NCBI GenBank assembly: GCA_030998225.1
Contig: JAPYXD010000727.1
Span: forward strand, 992,001 to 1,056,000
Source of the DNA: Diplolepis rosae
Taxonomy: Eukaryota; Arthropoda; Insecta; Hymenoptera; Diplolepididae
Direction of reading: 5' to 3'
DNA: 64,000 nucleotides
The notes beneath the pieces were generated by a model. The model made no database searches, was not told the DNA's origin, and saw nothing but the letters and a program-made list of their open reading frames with translations. Of the stretch, positions 1 through 11,725 are shown in pieces. Positions within the stretch are counted from its first letter, which is position 1. Each line of letters starts with the position of its first letter. The position numbers and the translations under genes are program-made.

Positions 1-2
1 CT

Positions 3-1964
3 ACAACTCTTCCACGTCTTGAATTATGCGCAGCACAATTGTTAGCAAAATTATTTAAACAAGTGTCCAACACCATCGATATTCCATTTAAAAGGGTAGT
101 TTTTTGGTCAGATTCTGCTATAACCTTACATTGGATTAATTCATCACCACACATATTAAAAACCTTTGTTGCTAATCGCGTATCGCACATACAATCAACT
201 ACACATACACATGTTTGGAAACACGTGCCATCAAAGGACAATCCAGCGGACGCATTATCGAGAGGACAACTCCCAACTGAATTTTTAGACAATTCACTAT
301 GGTTTCACGGACCTCAATGGCTATACAAGGATGAATGCACGTGGCCTCAATTAAACTTACCCGGTATAAATCAAGAATTACCGGAAGTTAAAAAAGGATG
401 TTGTTTATTAATCAACAATTTAGGAAAACTACCAGGTTCGATCAAGGAAACAGAAGGCTTAAGTCGCGATTTTGAGATATTTGAAAAATTTTCATGCTTT
501 GTAAAATTAAAGAGGTTTGTTGCCATAGCAATGTATTTAAAGCGTGGCAAAAGATTCACAAATAATTTAACAACTAAAGATTTGATAAATGCATAAAAGA
601 TAATCGTACAAAGAATCCAAGCAGTATATTTCGTTAAAGAAATTACTTATCTTTCTCTAAAAAAAGAATTAAAAAGGACAAGTAAAATAATTGCGCTGTC
701 GCCATTCTTAGATAAAGATGGAATTCTGCGAGTAGGCGGAAGACTAAACAAAGCAAACTTACCGTATGAGCAAAAACATCCCATGCTATTACCTCGATCG
801 AATCATGTAACCGAAATTATTATTCGATATTTCCATCTAATAAATCATCACAGCGGGATACAAACAACACTTTGCGCCTTACGTAAAAAATTTTGGCTAC
901 TCGACGGTCGAAATCAAGTAAGAAAGGTAATTAAAACATGCGTCACCTGTTTTCGCGCAAAACCACCAACGATTGAATATCTAATGGGAGATTTACCAAG
1001 CGTAAGACTAACGCGATCTCGCGTCTTCAGTAATGTTGGCATTGATTACTGTGGCCCATTTTACATAAAAGAGAAAAAATATCGCAACACCAAACGAATT
1101 AAAGTATACGTAGCCGTATTTGTTTGTTTGGTAGTAAAAGCAGTGCACTTAGAAATTGTAAGTGACCTAACCACAGAAGCCTTCATCGCTGTATTGAAAG
1201 GATTCATCGCAAGAAGAGGCAAGCCATTGAATATTTATTCGGATAACGGTACGAATCTAGTAGGAGCGAAAAACGAGTTGCAAGAATTGTATGAATTTTT
1301 AAAATCAAATTCAAATCAAGGCAAAACTCAAATGTACTTAACCAACGCAGGCATAAATTGGCATTTTATACCACCTCTATCACCAAATTTCGGCGGATTA
1401 TGGGAATCGACGGTCAAATTGCTGAAACACCATATGAAACGCATTTTAACCGATTGCTTATTTACGTTCGAAGAATTAAACACATTCGTGATTGAAATAG
1501 AAGCCATTCTCATTTCCCGCCCACTCACTCCATTATCATCCGACCCAAATGATCCTTCTGTCCTTACTCCTGGTCATTTTTTAATAGGCGATTGTTTAAC
1601 GAGCTTGCCAGAAGTCGATTTCACCGAGACACCAACAAATCGATTGTTAATACAATCAAACCTACAAAAGGTTAGACAACACTTTTGGAAGAGATGGTAC
1701 AAAGAGTACCTTAACGAACTTAACATTCGACATAAGTGGAACTCAGGAGAACATTCTATAATAGAGAATTCCATCGTATTATTACAAGAAGATAATCTTC
1801 CCTCGATGCAGTGGGCAATAGGACGTGTTACTAAAACTTTTCCTGGCACTGATGGCATAATCAGAACTGTTATTGTGAAAACCAGTGCAAGTGAATTGAA
1901 ACGCAGTGTTAAAAAATTAGCGTTATTGCCAATCAAGGACAATTATTTAAAAAACTCTAAGTAA
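3..1964 (+). pseudogene. BEL/Pao pol C-terminal region, one in-frame stop
   Basis: A single frame stays open from the window edge to the stop at 1962-1964, broken only by a TAA at 594-596. The first part (to about residue 110) has the Pao RNase H-like pattern, with LELCAAQLL, WSDSAITLHW and KDNPADALSRG. After the stop come an HHCC-type zinc-binding region (HLINHHSG and CVTCFRAK) and an integrase core with its acidic residues visible in VGIDYCGPF, IYSDNGTNLVGA and FGGLWEST. The C-terminal part (from WKRWYKEYL on) is the extension typical of this clade. The polyprotein would act in the particle and in nuclear integration. The lone stop makes this copy defective but otherwise well preserved; whether the 5' half is intact is unknown. 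Confidence 0.85.
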
Positions 1965-1991
1965 TAAGGTTTAAGTTGATCCTATCCTCTC

Positions 1992-2003
1992 AACGGGGGG
2001 AGT
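1992..2003 (+). other. polypurine tract of the BEL/Pao element
   Basis: AACGGGGGGAGT lies about 30 bases after the pol stop and just before a TG (2004) that probably begins the 3' LTR. In LTR elements such a tract primes plus-strand DNA synthesis. Position and composition support the call. Confidence 0.6.
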
Positions 2004-2800
2004 ATGCTGTGTCGCAAATTAACCTTTATATTAAATTATTTAAAATTGCTTAATTTTAATGTTAATAAGGTAAGATAGGTACTTCGACTTATTAAAAAGA
2101 GATTCCTACAGACCATCATACGGCGATCATAAATCATAATTTTTACAGTTTATCTTTCTTTGATTAGCATCTCAAATTTATAACCAGTGTCCAATATTCT
2201 GTACGTTTTATGCGCCAATACTTTAGAAACGGACATCTGACATTTCTTAAACAGTAGGTTGTAATTCATATAATTCGTGTAAGCCTTCCTTTGCCATTTA
2301 AGCCCTCAGCAGTCTAGAACAAATTCAATGGACTATTGTAATAGTTTAAGAAATTTCGGTACGTGACCATAGTTGAGTCTGCGTTTCCCTGAGAAGATGC
2401 AGCCCAGATGCGCTCGAACTTTTTAGGGCCATAATAAGGAAACGGCCCACTGTTAACCAGGAGCGTTGTGAAAAAAAAGGGATCTCTCTCCAGCTAAGAT
2501 ACACCCGCGTAGACAACGAGCAAATGAGATTCGAAATAAAAAATTATTAGGCAAAGAGGGAGGCTGACTTAGGAAAGCTAAACTTAGGAACTTTTTCCTT
2601 AGGGAAAAATGGTCAGTCGTCATGTAGCCTTCGTCTTTGCACTCAACACGAGTTTTGTAATTAATTGTAACCAAATCACATCTTCACTTATCCACATTAA
2701 ATAGAATTATACATAAAAATTAGTATTTTTTCCTAAAACCAACATTCTAATCAGTTAAATTTAATTAAGTTTAAATTTAATATAATTGAGCATCAGACAA
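2004..2800 (+). repeat. probable 3' LTR of the BEL/Pao element
   Basis: The non-coding AT-rich segment starts with TGCTGTGTCGC right after the polypurine tract and holds no frame of interest. The end is placed near a CA at 2798-2799 (CATCAGACA). Without the 5' LTR the right edge cannot be confirmed. Confidence 0.45.
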
Positions 2801-3533
2801 CCTGACTCCAACTCATGCACAAAATTTTCCAGGTATTGACTTTTTGAAGAAAGCAATATATTGCATAACACATAAAGCATTCTGAGTGTGTGAAAAAAAG
2901 AACAGTTAAATCTTAATAATTATGCATTTTTTGAAAAACCTGCGATACAGGGTTTCTCAGGGTTGCTACTTTTAGTACATTGTACTAGATTAGTACCTTT
3001 TGGACGGAGTAAGCACTGCTAGTACCACTTTGACATTTTCAGTACAACGAGTTTAGTATGTACAATACTATACTGCTTCATATATTTTAGTTATTAGTAT
3101 CTTGAAGCATTCGATCCTGATGTTGTTATTCGTTTGAGAAAATATTATTGAAAAAGAAGAAAAATGATGTCAAATAACGACTACTCCAGACTAAGTTTCG
3201 AAACGTCGCAATTCATGTTCACTACTACTTGTAGTTCAGTACTAGTGGAGCCGACGCACAGTGGTCCGAAATAGGAATATACTATTCATAATCAGCTACA
3301 GATCGTATTTCTTAATCGATTTTGAATTTTGTTTTTCAGAAATTCTCAGCATTAAATTCTTAAAACAATTCTCGATTGCGATTTTTTAATTTTATTCACA
3401 GAGCAACAATACATGAACAAAAAACGTGACAAAATTGGCCATTTCAGCTATATGAATTTTTAACTTAAGAAGAAATGCGGAAATAAACTCAATATTGGCC
3501 AGAATTAATAATCCTATCAATATTCATATTAAT
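2801..3533. other. non-coding; contains an AGTAC word cluster
   Basis: No coding signal is visible. Between about 2960 and 3080 the word AGTAC/GTACT recurs at short spacing in both orientations, resembling the word-filled arms seen in other elements of this window, but no terminal repeats were identified. The rest shows nothing recognisable. Confidence 0.4.
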
Positions 3534-3535
3534 TA

Positions 3536-3759
3536 CACTCGAGATTCCCTCCAACGAAAAGCTCGAGTTTCAGAGTTTTTTCTGCAACGAGCGCGAGATG
3601 GAGCCCATCCATACCCTATTTGTTGTTGTGTGTTATTGTTTTAAAGTTGAACGCGCTTTATCCCATAGTAGTGGGGGAAGAGGGGTCGATCAGCTGCTCG
3701 TTGTAGGGGACGATGACGCGCTTGTATAAGGGAACGCTCGTTGGAGGGAACCTTGAGTG
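3536..3759. mobile_element. 224-bp MITE with TA target duplication
   Basis: The terminal inverted repeats are CACTCGAGATTCCCTCCAAC on the left and its near-complement at the right (GTTGGAGGGAACCTTGAGTG). TA dinucleotides at 3534-3535 and 3760-3761 are the target duplication. The interior is relatively GC-rich and non-coding. It sits directly before the truncated mariner, so it probably landed in or beside that element. TA duplication suggests Tc1/mariner-type mobilisation. Confidence 0.75.
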
Positions 3760-4571
3760 TATTATAAACAATTTTTTGACCTCAAAATGAAAGTCTGTAA
3801 GATTGCTAAGATAGTGAACATATCAACTGGAAGTGCGTCTACGATTTTAAACGAAACATTGGGCATGAAAAAGGTCTTTTCCAAATGGGTGCCGCGTTTG
3901 CTCACAATGGAACAAAAGCAACAACGAGTCGACGATTTAGAGAGCTGTTTGTCACTGTTTACTCGCAATAAAGAGGATTTCTGGCGTCGGTATGTGACAA
4001 TGGACGAAACATGGATCCATCATTTCACTCCGGAGTCGAAGCGGCAGTCAGCTGAGTGGCATGCAGCCCGTGAAAGCCGTCCGAAAACGCAACAGTCAGC
4101 TGGCAAAGTCATGGCGTCAGTTTTTTGGGATGCGCACGGTATAATTTACATCGACTACCTTGAAAAGGGAAAATGTATCAACAGCGACTATTACATTGAG
4201 TTATTGGTGCGTTTGAAGGACGAAATCGCAAAAAAAGACCGCACATAAAGAAAAAAAAGATCAACTTTCATCGAGACAATGCACCGTGCCACAAGTCAAT
4301 GAAAACGATGGCAAAATTGTCTGAATTAGGCTACGAATTGCTTCCCCACCCACCATACTCTCCAGATCTAGCCCCCAGCGACTACTGGCTCTTTGCTGAT
4401 CTCAAAAAGATGCTCCAGGGAAAAAGATTTGGCTCGAATGAGGAAGTAATCGCTGAAACTGAAGCTTATTTTGAGGCCAAGGACAAATCATTTTACAAGC
4501 ATGGTATCGAAAAGTTAGAAAAGCGTTGGAATGATTGTATCGCACTTGAAGGTGATTATATTGATGAATAA
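3757..4571 (+). pseudogene. mariner transposase relic, 5'-truncated and frameshifted
   Basis: Two frames together give the C-terminal three quarters of a mariner DD34D transposase. The first (3757-4248) has the second helix-turn-helix with WVPRLLT and the first catalytic aspartate in TMDETWIHHF. The second (from about 4255 to 4571) has FHRDNAPCH and YSPDLAPSDYWLF with the other two aspartates. The frames differ by one base at an A-run near 4233, which adds a stop (TAA, 4246-4248) and separates the catalytic residues. The N-terminal ~70 residues usual for the family are missing. A 3' terminal segment with CCCGGGACTTATTGAAC (to ~4638) is present; I could not find the matching 5' end. It is inactive. 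Confidence 0.9.
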
Positions 4572-4730
4572 AAATGAATTTTGCAAAACAAATGTTGTTT
4601 TCTTAGTTAGTCCCGGGACTTATTGAACTATGTGTTACCATGCAAATATTAATAAAAAAATAAGTAAATTATCTTTTCCATATTTTCGAGGTCGCTCTTT
4701 TTGATCATGCAATTTAAACCTAATGAATTA

Positions 4731-4905
4731 CAGTCAAGACTCCTTTATTGCAAAGCCCAAGCGTTCCACAAAACCCCACCTTTGCCGTATATGCAACACT
4801 GTGGTTGGGGCGACAACCAATCCACTGCTTGCTCTGAAAATCAACTTTACCGATAGTTGCGGTGGTGGGAGCCCCTCACGTCATGCGATAAACGAGTCTT
4901 GACTG
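4731..4905. mobile_element. 175-bp pogo-type MITE
   Basis: The ends are CAGTCAAGACTCCTTTATT and the inverted match AATAAACGAG-like right end (GCGATAAACGAGTCTTGACTG), flanked by TA at 4729-4730 and 4906-4907. The CAGTCAAG end with TA duplication resembles pogo/Tigger ends and is shared with the MITE at 13606-13856. No coding content. It interrupts a small minus-strand reading frame to its right. Confidence 0.75.
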
Positions 4906-5118
4906 TACATGAGACTCTACATCACCTTTATCATCAGTTGATGCACCACTTTTATTACTATTGGGGGATGAACCACTATCATCATTACAATCAGAGTCAC
5001 CGGAATCTTCTGGATTAGGAATGAATACTGCTTCAACATGATCATCCTCTTCAGTGCTATCTACCATATTGATTCGACGCACTTTTCTAACATTCGGTGA
5101 ATATTTTTGTTTTGGCAT
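4906..5118 (-). CDS. unidentified acidic N-terminal fragment, cut by a MITE
   Basis: The minus-strand frame starts at ATG 5118 and runs about 70 codons into the pogo-type MITE, where it loses meaning. The protein starts with a basic MPKQKYSPNVRKVRR and continues into an Asp/Glu/Ser-rich stretch (EEDD, SGDSDCNDDSGSS). Codon use looks coding. On the far side of the MITE, a stretch around 4690-4710 could encode QKERPRKYGK in the same direction, but a stop or a splice site lies between. It could be the first exon of a transposase (acidic N-termini occur in piggyBac-like proteins) or of a host gene. I do not recognise it. Confidence 0.35.
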
Positions 5119-5430
5119 TGTAAAATAGAAATGAAACAACAGAGTAGAATGGAGGTCCCAGTTGGAAATCTCTGAAGATTCAGAAAGTTATCTTTTTCGG
5201 GGAATGAAATATCAACTAACGGCATTCATGAGAAAATGTGCAGTGAACACACGAGATTTTCGATAATTTCTCGACACAAAGAGTTTTCAAAGATTATCTT
5301 TGTCAATGTAGTAACAACAGAGTTATCAAAAGTGAATCGGCAAAGTATAGAATAGAATTTTCCTTGTAGGATGATCGTAAAAAGCTAAAACATCAGATTT
5401 TCACGCGTAGTAAAAACCATTTGTTTATAT
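5119..5430. other. non-coding, nothing recognised
   Basis: AT-rich sequence between the acidic fragment and the AGCCCGAAAATAG repeat block. No terminal repeats or coding signal seen. Confidence 0.4.
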
Positions 5431-7533
5431 CGAAGGTCCGATCAGCTGTCACCTCCACAACAGAATTCGGGATCTTAAAATACCCAAAAATCATTTTGGA
5501 AAACACAACCCCTATCACTAACAAGCAACCCTCAATTTCGAAAAATACTTTTCGGACAAAATAAACTACTCTATAATTTGGGCTGTTTTCAAGCTCTAGG
5601 CAAATGTCTATAAGACAATTTTTCTCTATTGAGGATTTTCAAAGTGAAATAACTAGAAATTGTGTCTCTGTAAACAAAGAAAATATTTATTTTATTTTAC
5701 ACGTCCTATTAACACTATTATTTATACTATGTACAATCTTACCTGTAAACAAAGAAACGACATTTAAAGTTTATTATCTATCACTTCTTTATTTACGCTC
5801 TATATAATTTTATCAATCCGTTTTTATAAATCTTTCATCTGTCTTATCAACATGTCCTCGTCTCTCTTTTCTATCTCTTTCTCTCCTTTTTAATCTTAGT
5901 GGTTCTCTGTATCACCACTCTACAATCGCGCGATGCGGGGTTATATTTAAATAAGAGGAATACTATTTCTTTACATGTCTATATCGGTTTTTGGGCTCCA
6001 ACCCTTGACATTAAAATGCACCCCTGTATGGCCATGTAGAGACAACTTTAACTAAAAATCATCTTTTTGCGAATTTTATGGTCTAGTAATACTCTTTGAC
6101 TTTTGGGCTCTTAGAAAATGTCTTTATCGATTTTTGGGGCTCCAACCCTTAAGTTAGAAATTCACCCCTGCATGGCCATGTAGTGACGAATTTGACTAAA
6201 AATTATCTTTTAGCAAACTTTATCGGAGTCTAAAAAGTAAGAACAAGTTCGTCAACAAGCCACATCCAACAAAAATTGTGAAAATAAGATCATTTTTGTG
6301 TTCTTGAAAAAAAAAAAAACTGAAATGAAATGACACCAAAAGAACAATTTTACTTATATAAATAAAATTCCTTCTGATATTAAACCAAATGAAAAGGTTA
6401 TATAAATTTGCACTTCAAATGAAAGTACTGAATAAACCAAAAGACGCATATGAAAAAACCACCCAAAAGGAAAATATATATTTTCTACTCGTATCGGTAT
6501 TTTAGAAATGAATCTTGATCAAGTGAAGCCCTAATATATTTACGAATTTTAAATTAGATGGGGTCATTTATATCCACGAAAAAGGAATTTAATGAGTGAA
6601 AATTATTTCAATCGGAACACTTAAGAATGCAGATTCATGGAAATTAAATACATAAGGTTTGCGCAAATATTTATGGCTCATTATTTTAAACATTTCAGTT
6701 GGTCAGCATCCCACTACCACCAATTTAGACAAATCTCGTTGAATTATTGTATTTTCCACTTCTTTCGATCTGAATAATACATAACGGCTGAGTTCCATAT
6801 TTCACACCAAATTTTTTTGGGCATTTCAATAAAATAGCACGGATAATATGAAGTAGTTTATTTTGTTCGAGAAGTATTTTCAAAATTTAAAGGTTGCTTG
6901 TCAGTCATGGGGGTAGCTTTTTCGAAAATGATTTTTCGGTATTTCAAGAGCCCAAAAATACACTGAGAAAAATATATCTTAGTTTCTTCTTTTTTTTAGG
7001 CAACATTCTCCTATAATTTATGGCATTTTAACCCCAGAAAATCCTTATAGAACATTATCCTATTTTGTATCGGACTTTACTTTAAAAAAAATAAAATAGG
7101 GGGCTTTTTCCGAAAAAACATCACATAATTTTCTACTCAAATGTCTAATTAATACTTTTTCAAAACAGTAAAATATCGCTGTTTTGATTCCGGAATTTTT
7201 GCTGTTTTTTATCGGCCTTTTTCCCGTGATTGGAACACTAAAAAGTTCATATAAATTTGTCAGAATTTTCCCTTTTTTTTATCGGACTTTTTCGACGCAA
7301 AAAAAGCAAAAATTTATTTTCCCTTTTATCGATCTTTTTCTCCTTCTTCCCTCTTCTCTTTACAACGTGTCTACCTTCATTTTTCTACTTATCATTGATA
7401 ACCTGTGTGAAAGGAGAAATTATTCAGATTTTTATTATCATGCACAATTATGAAACAATGTTAGTAATTATATTAGGAAATTTGAACATTTATGTGGTAA
7501 AGCTGAAGAAATCTGAAAATAATTCTGCTCCAA

Positions 7534-7615
7534 GCTGGGTTCGAACTCGCGCACTCGTGATCCGTAGGCTAGAACGTAGACCGCTGACCTGTGAAACCAT
7601 TCCAACAACACTTCG
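7534..7615 (-). tRNA. degenerate tRNA-like segment (SINE fragment?)
   Basis: Read on the minus strand, the segment has an A-box-like CAGGTCAGCGGTCTACG and a good B box, GAGTTCGAACCC, spaced as in a tRNA. The T-stem pairs only partly and no clean acceptor stem closes, so this is more likely a tRNA-derived SINE head or tRNA pseudogene than a working tRNA. Confidence 0.4.
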
Positions 7616-7769
7616 ATTATTAGTTACATGACCCACAGCCTGAGATGCCCCATTTTCTTACGAGTTTTACTTCGAAAAACCCTACTGTTGTTGGTGAAAT
7701 CGTTTCCCAACCGTAAATAAACAAATTTGTTTTTCTAAATGTAGATTCTACATAGCGATATACAGATGG

Positions 7770-8345
7770 TCCTTAGTAACTAAAAACTTTATAAAGTCAC
7801 TTTTTAAAAATAAAAATGTTATAAAATTAGTGACTTTTTATGAAGTCAACTTTATGAAAATTTTTATAAAAATTGTCTTTATGAAATGCGTTTTTCTTAT
7901 AAAAATACAAAACTTTATAAAATCACTGACTCTCAAATTTGTAAAATTTTCATATAGTTTTTTTATAAAGTGAACATTATAAAAAAAATGTATAAGTTAT
8001 GAGTATTAATAATGTAACTTTATGAAAACTGAATAAATGTACCAATTTTGTATATAGTAAACCTTATGAAAGTTTTATAAAGTTTTCTATTTTTATAAAG
8101 AACTTTGTTTTATTAAAAGACTAAACTTTATAAAATATTTGTATAGTTGACCTTATGAAAAGTCAGTATTTTTATGAGGATTCGTGTTTTTTATAAAAAA
8201 TCGCATTTCATAAAAAGACCGGACTCTATAAAAAAAATTAAAGTTGACTTCATAAAAAGTCATTAATTTTATGAAGTTTTGTGTTTTCATATAAAGTAGC
8301 ATTTTATAAAAAAAAGCAAAAATTTATAAATATTTTTTCAAGTTC
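7770..8345. repeat. TTTATAAA / TTTATGA word array
   Basis: About 575 bp are saturated with TTATAAA, TTTATGAA and AAAGTCACTTTTT in both orientations at irregular spacing. It is not a simple tandem repeat. It forms part of the interior of the 6961-10023 element and fits the word-filled arms seen elsewhere. Confidence 0.65.
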
Positions 8346-8751
8346 ACTTCTTCAAATAGGTACACGTACACATGTACGCTAACTCACTTTGTGCGCCTAA
8401 AATACATTACTACATTCGAGCATAACGCACGTCTGTATACACACGCACACAAGTACACTGCTCACGTGAGCACGCCGCACACTAATGCACGGAGTCGTGT
8501 ATAGTTGATGCCATCAGTCCGAAAAAAAACCAGTAAAATCTACCTTGAACTTGAGGTTTTTATTCCGATCATTTATCGGAAATCTGACGGACCATAGAAA
8601 GTCTTATAATTTATCGGACTTTTTTAGATTCAGTTAGTGTACATATTTTCTGTAAGTAAGGTACTATTTCCGTCAAAATTTGAATAACAACTTTCCTATA
8701 AAAAAAAGTAAATACTTTCATTTTTTATCTTCTTGTTTCACTTTCACAATA

Positions 8752-9931
8752 GTATATCGATACCCACGTTCTAATATGTCGTATCCCACATTTGGAAAAT
8801 TTTTCAGGAAACGATAAAAACGTCTTGCTAGCACAAATAAATAAATGTAAACAAATTTTTGTTTTATACGTTCATAAAAATGCATAAATAATAATAATTA
8901 AAGAAAAAAAAAAAATTTTAATAAATTTTATGATATTTATGTGGGTTACGCAAGAAGAAAAAATTAAAATGTATTTTAGAAAGAAAATTGATTTAATCGT
9001 TTTATAATTAAATATTGTTTCATCCCATATGTAACATTTTTCTCTCTTATTTAGTATTGTTTAATTCATAATTATTATAATATAACATTATTGATACATT
9101 TTATTTTTATTATCTTTAATATTGCTTAAAACATTTTTTTTTTTCATTTTAAGTACTCTTAATTTTTTTTTTTTTTACTTCAGGTACATTTTCTTGCTGA
9201 GATTGTTGAAAACTTCTTGTCCTCTTTCGTCTGGTATTATCACAATTTTATTTATAATTAATATCATTATCTTCAGGTTTTTTAAATCTATTATTAGTGC
9301 GCAGTACTTTGGTTTTAACAGCAAGATTAACTTGATTAGCTTTTCGTTTCTTACTCTTAGTCTTTTCAGTTACCTTAACTATATTTTTATTCTCGGCTTC
9401 CAAATTTTTTATTGATGGAAATTGGTCAGAAGCAGAATCAATATCATCAATATATTTTATATTATCATAGAAGCAGTGGCAGTGTGAATCTCTCAGCAAC
9501 ACTTTTTTTAATGCCTGTAATTGTTGCCATTTACTTTTAGTTCTTTTTAATCGATCTACAAACAGAGGTTTCAGCGGATGCTCTAGATTTAATTGAAGTT
9601 GTAAAAATATTATTTGTAATTACCTTCTTACTCATTTTATTAAATAATGTCTCAAAATAAACTTAAGACTAATCACAAAATAAAAATTGACTGTCACATC
9701 GCTGGCGCTGACTTAACCAATGGATGTGGGATACGACATATTAGAATTCGTGAAAATCGGCATGTGGGATACGACATATTAGAATATTTATTTAAAAATA
9801 TTAAATAAACAATTTGACTCACAAGATTTTAGTATAAGCTGTAAAACATTATTATTAATCCATTTTTCAAAAAAAGTCAATTTGTTAAATTTTGTGGGAT
9901 ACGACATATTAGAACGTGGGTATTGATATAC
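8752..9931. mobile_element. 1.18-kb element with ~39-bp terminal inverted repeats
   Basis: The terminal repeats start GTATATCGATACCCACG and end GTGGGATACGAC-type sequence; left and right differ at about one base over 39. The subterminal word GTGGGATACGACATATTAG occurs four times (one at the left end, then near 9725, 9762 and 9893). The border could also be read with a TA duplication. A basic minus-strand frame lies inside. Element class is unresolved; a Tc1/mariner-type (TA) origin is possible. Confidence 0.7.
9248..9619 (-). CDS. unidentified basic coding relic in the 8752-9931 element
   Basis: The minus strand is open for 124 codons between a TAA at 9620-9622 and the stop at 9248-9250, without a convincing start. 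The N-terminal part reads KPLFVDRLKRTKSKWQQLQ, then a short acidic segment and a Lys-rich tail (EKTKSKKRKANQ). Codon use and position suggest the last exon of the element's own protein. No catalytic motif is visible and I do not recognise a family. Confidence 0.4.
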   Translation of the reverse strand, partial: LQIIFLQLQLNLEHPLKPLFVDRLKRTKSKWQQLQALKKVLLRDSHCHCFYDNIKYIDDIDSASDQFPSIKNLEAENKNIVKVTEKTKSKKRKANQVNLAVKTKVLRTNNRFKKPEDNDINYK

Positions 9932-10400
9932 TTCTTTTCAACTAGCAAATTTCCCTATTGTCTACCCCCTGAGGTAGAATTCATATAAAAAACAGGAAAA
10001 ATTCAGATATATTTTTCTCGGTGTAGCCCGAAATTCCAGAGTAATTTATTTTGTCCAAAAAGTATTTTTCAAAATTAAGGTACTTGTCAGTGACGGGGGT
10101 TATTTTTACGAAATTAATTTTCGGGTATTTAAAAAGCCCGAAAATAGCCCGGAATTCTGGAGCAGTTTATTTGTTCCAAAAAGTATTTTTCAAAATTAAG
10201 GGTTGCTTGTCAGTGAGCCGGGGTTTATTTTTCGAAATTGATTTACTGGGATTCAAAAAGCCCAAAAACAGCCCGAAATTCTGAAGTAGTTTATTTTGTC
10301 CAAAAAGTATTTTTCAAAATCAAGGGTTTGCTTATCAGTGATGGGAGTTGTTTTATCAAAAATAATTTTTGAGTAGTTCAGGATGCCGAAAATAGCGTTC

Positions 10401-11559
10401 GTCGGGTCGTTTAGCTGAAAATAATTTTGCTGTGAGTGAAAGTGTCGATGACGATCTAAATTTATCAATAAGACCTTATAAGATTCAGTTACTGCAAGAA
10501 TTAAAGCCAGCCGACCATTCGCTAATTTCATTTTTGAACAAGGTAATGGATTTTTAAAGAAATCATCTTTTTTATGAAGTTTATTTTCATTTAAATGGTT
10601 ACATTAATAAGAAAAGTTGAAACTTTTGGGCTTCAGAAAAGTAAAAAGTGATTGTTGAAAAGACTTTACGTTCCAATCGTATTACGGTTTAGTGCACTTT
10701 TTGGCCTGGAGAAATGATTAGATCGTATTTTTTTGTAAAATCAGGCTGGAAACGCCGTTATTCGTAATAAATTGCATTATCAAGACATATTGACAATTCT
10801 ATTTGGCCTATTATTGAATATATGGATGTGAGTAATAAGCACAGAGAAAAAGAGTTCAAAAAAATTTACTAAACTATATGCAATATGAAATGATCTTTTA
10901 TTATTTTGATCATATTCTGATTATAGAGTAAACGTCTATCTACAGAATTTCGAAAAAGATCTCTACCTGACATAAAATCTCAAATCACGCTTGCTCTGAT
11001 TTAATGAAGTCAGAAGTTTCTCAAAATTATAGGTAACGTTCCGGACCTTTACTTAAATGTATTATATTATTGTGAAAATTATTGTATGGAAGTAGTCCCC
11101 AGGTGGAAAAGTCGGATTGATGCCATTATTTATAAACGGCACAGTACCGCGCCAGTTGTAAACAACTAACAATGCCTGTACTGAACAGTTGGTACCAGGC
11201 CGAGTAGTACTTGTATAGTACCGCCCCAGTCCTGACACCAAGTATCGACTAACAACCGACTTTGGAGTAATGCCAGTACTAAACCAGTACAGATTACAGT
11301 GCTGGAATGGTACCGATGTCCAGTACGGTGCCAGAACCGATGGACAACTTTCAGCCAAGTTACCTTTCGGAGCCGCGCCGGTGGTAGGCCGTGCTTATGC
11401 CAGCACTATGCCAGTACCGCGCCAGTACTGCAAATCCTTCTGCGGTACTTTGTCGCTGTGTAATTTCTAAACAAAGCACTGCACAACATTGTTGCATTAG
11501 AGTTTTCGTCTAAATTTTTTATTTTCTACCCCCCATTACCGGCTGGCACACAAGTGATG
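10401..11559. other. non-coding; CAGTACCG/GCCAGTAC word array at 11100-11450
   Basis: The first 700 bp show nothing recognisable. From about 11140 to 11445 the sequence is GC-richer and filled with the word CCAGTAC/GTACTGG in both orientations. Terminal repeats were not found. Reading frames here are by-products of the repeated word. Confidence 0.45.
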
Positions 11560-11725
11560 GGGCACGCAGATGTACTTACAGTTTTGAACGCTCATTGAAC
11601 GATGACAAAAAATTTTTTTTCATAACAAAAATAATTTTTATGTCTATTTTGAGAGTCTTTAAAACTTATAATTTATTGTTATTAAACATAACCTACTTTT
11701 TAATTTGATAGGGGAAGAAATTAAT

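Larger units (their letters stand above)
1..2800 (+). mobile_element. BEL/Pao LTR retrotransposon, 3' part
   Basis: The window opens inside the pol of a BEL/Pao-type retroelement. The order is RNase H-type region, integrase with the family's C-terminal extension, a purine-rich tract, then a probable 3' LTR. The 5' LTR, gag and most of pol lie outside the window, so the target duplication and LTR length cannot be checked. The right edge near 2800 is a guess from a CA-ending AT-rich stretch. Family assignment rests on the protein and is strong; the exact borders are weak. Confidence 0.85.
6961..10023. mobile_element. 3.06-kb CACTGAG-type element with TA duplication
   Basis: The ends are CACTGAGAAAAATATATCT and the inverse of CACCGAGAAAAATATATCTG, with TA at 6959-6960 and 10024-10025. 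Removing it joins the flanks to AAGAGCCCAAAAATAGCCCG, the uninterrupted motif seen at ~10135, so the insertion and its 2-bp duplication are directly supported. The flanks inside the element are filled with two words: TTATCGGACTTTTT (7060-7330 and 8565-8630) and TTTATAAA/TTTATGA (7770-8345). Inside are a tRNA-like segment and a second complete element (8752-9931). No transposase is visible. Confidence 0.8.
5433..10400. repeat. AGCCCGAAAATAG-family repeat block (split copy)
   Basis: The block opens with GAAGGTCCGATCAGCTGTCA, an end motif found in related forms at 15760, 15912, 17155 and 62815. It contains reiterated modules. One (~120 bp) reads 'pieces of AGCCCGAAAATAGCCCGAAATTC ... AAGCAACCCT' and recurs at 5455-5600, 6880-6960 and 10024-10400. 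A second around GGCTCCAACCCTTAACAT recurs at 5990-6110 and 6120-6240. A third segment (6130-6700) is repeated at 61945-62545 in the same orientation with small differences. The block is interrupted at 6961-10023 by a TA-flanked element. No protein is encoded; it looks like a non-autonomous, foldback-like family. Confidence 0.6.

Noticed and set aside
11062..11470. Frames on both strands around 11.1-11.5 kb
   Set aside because: They are produced by the CAGTACC word array; residues repeat with the word and differ between strands only by phase.
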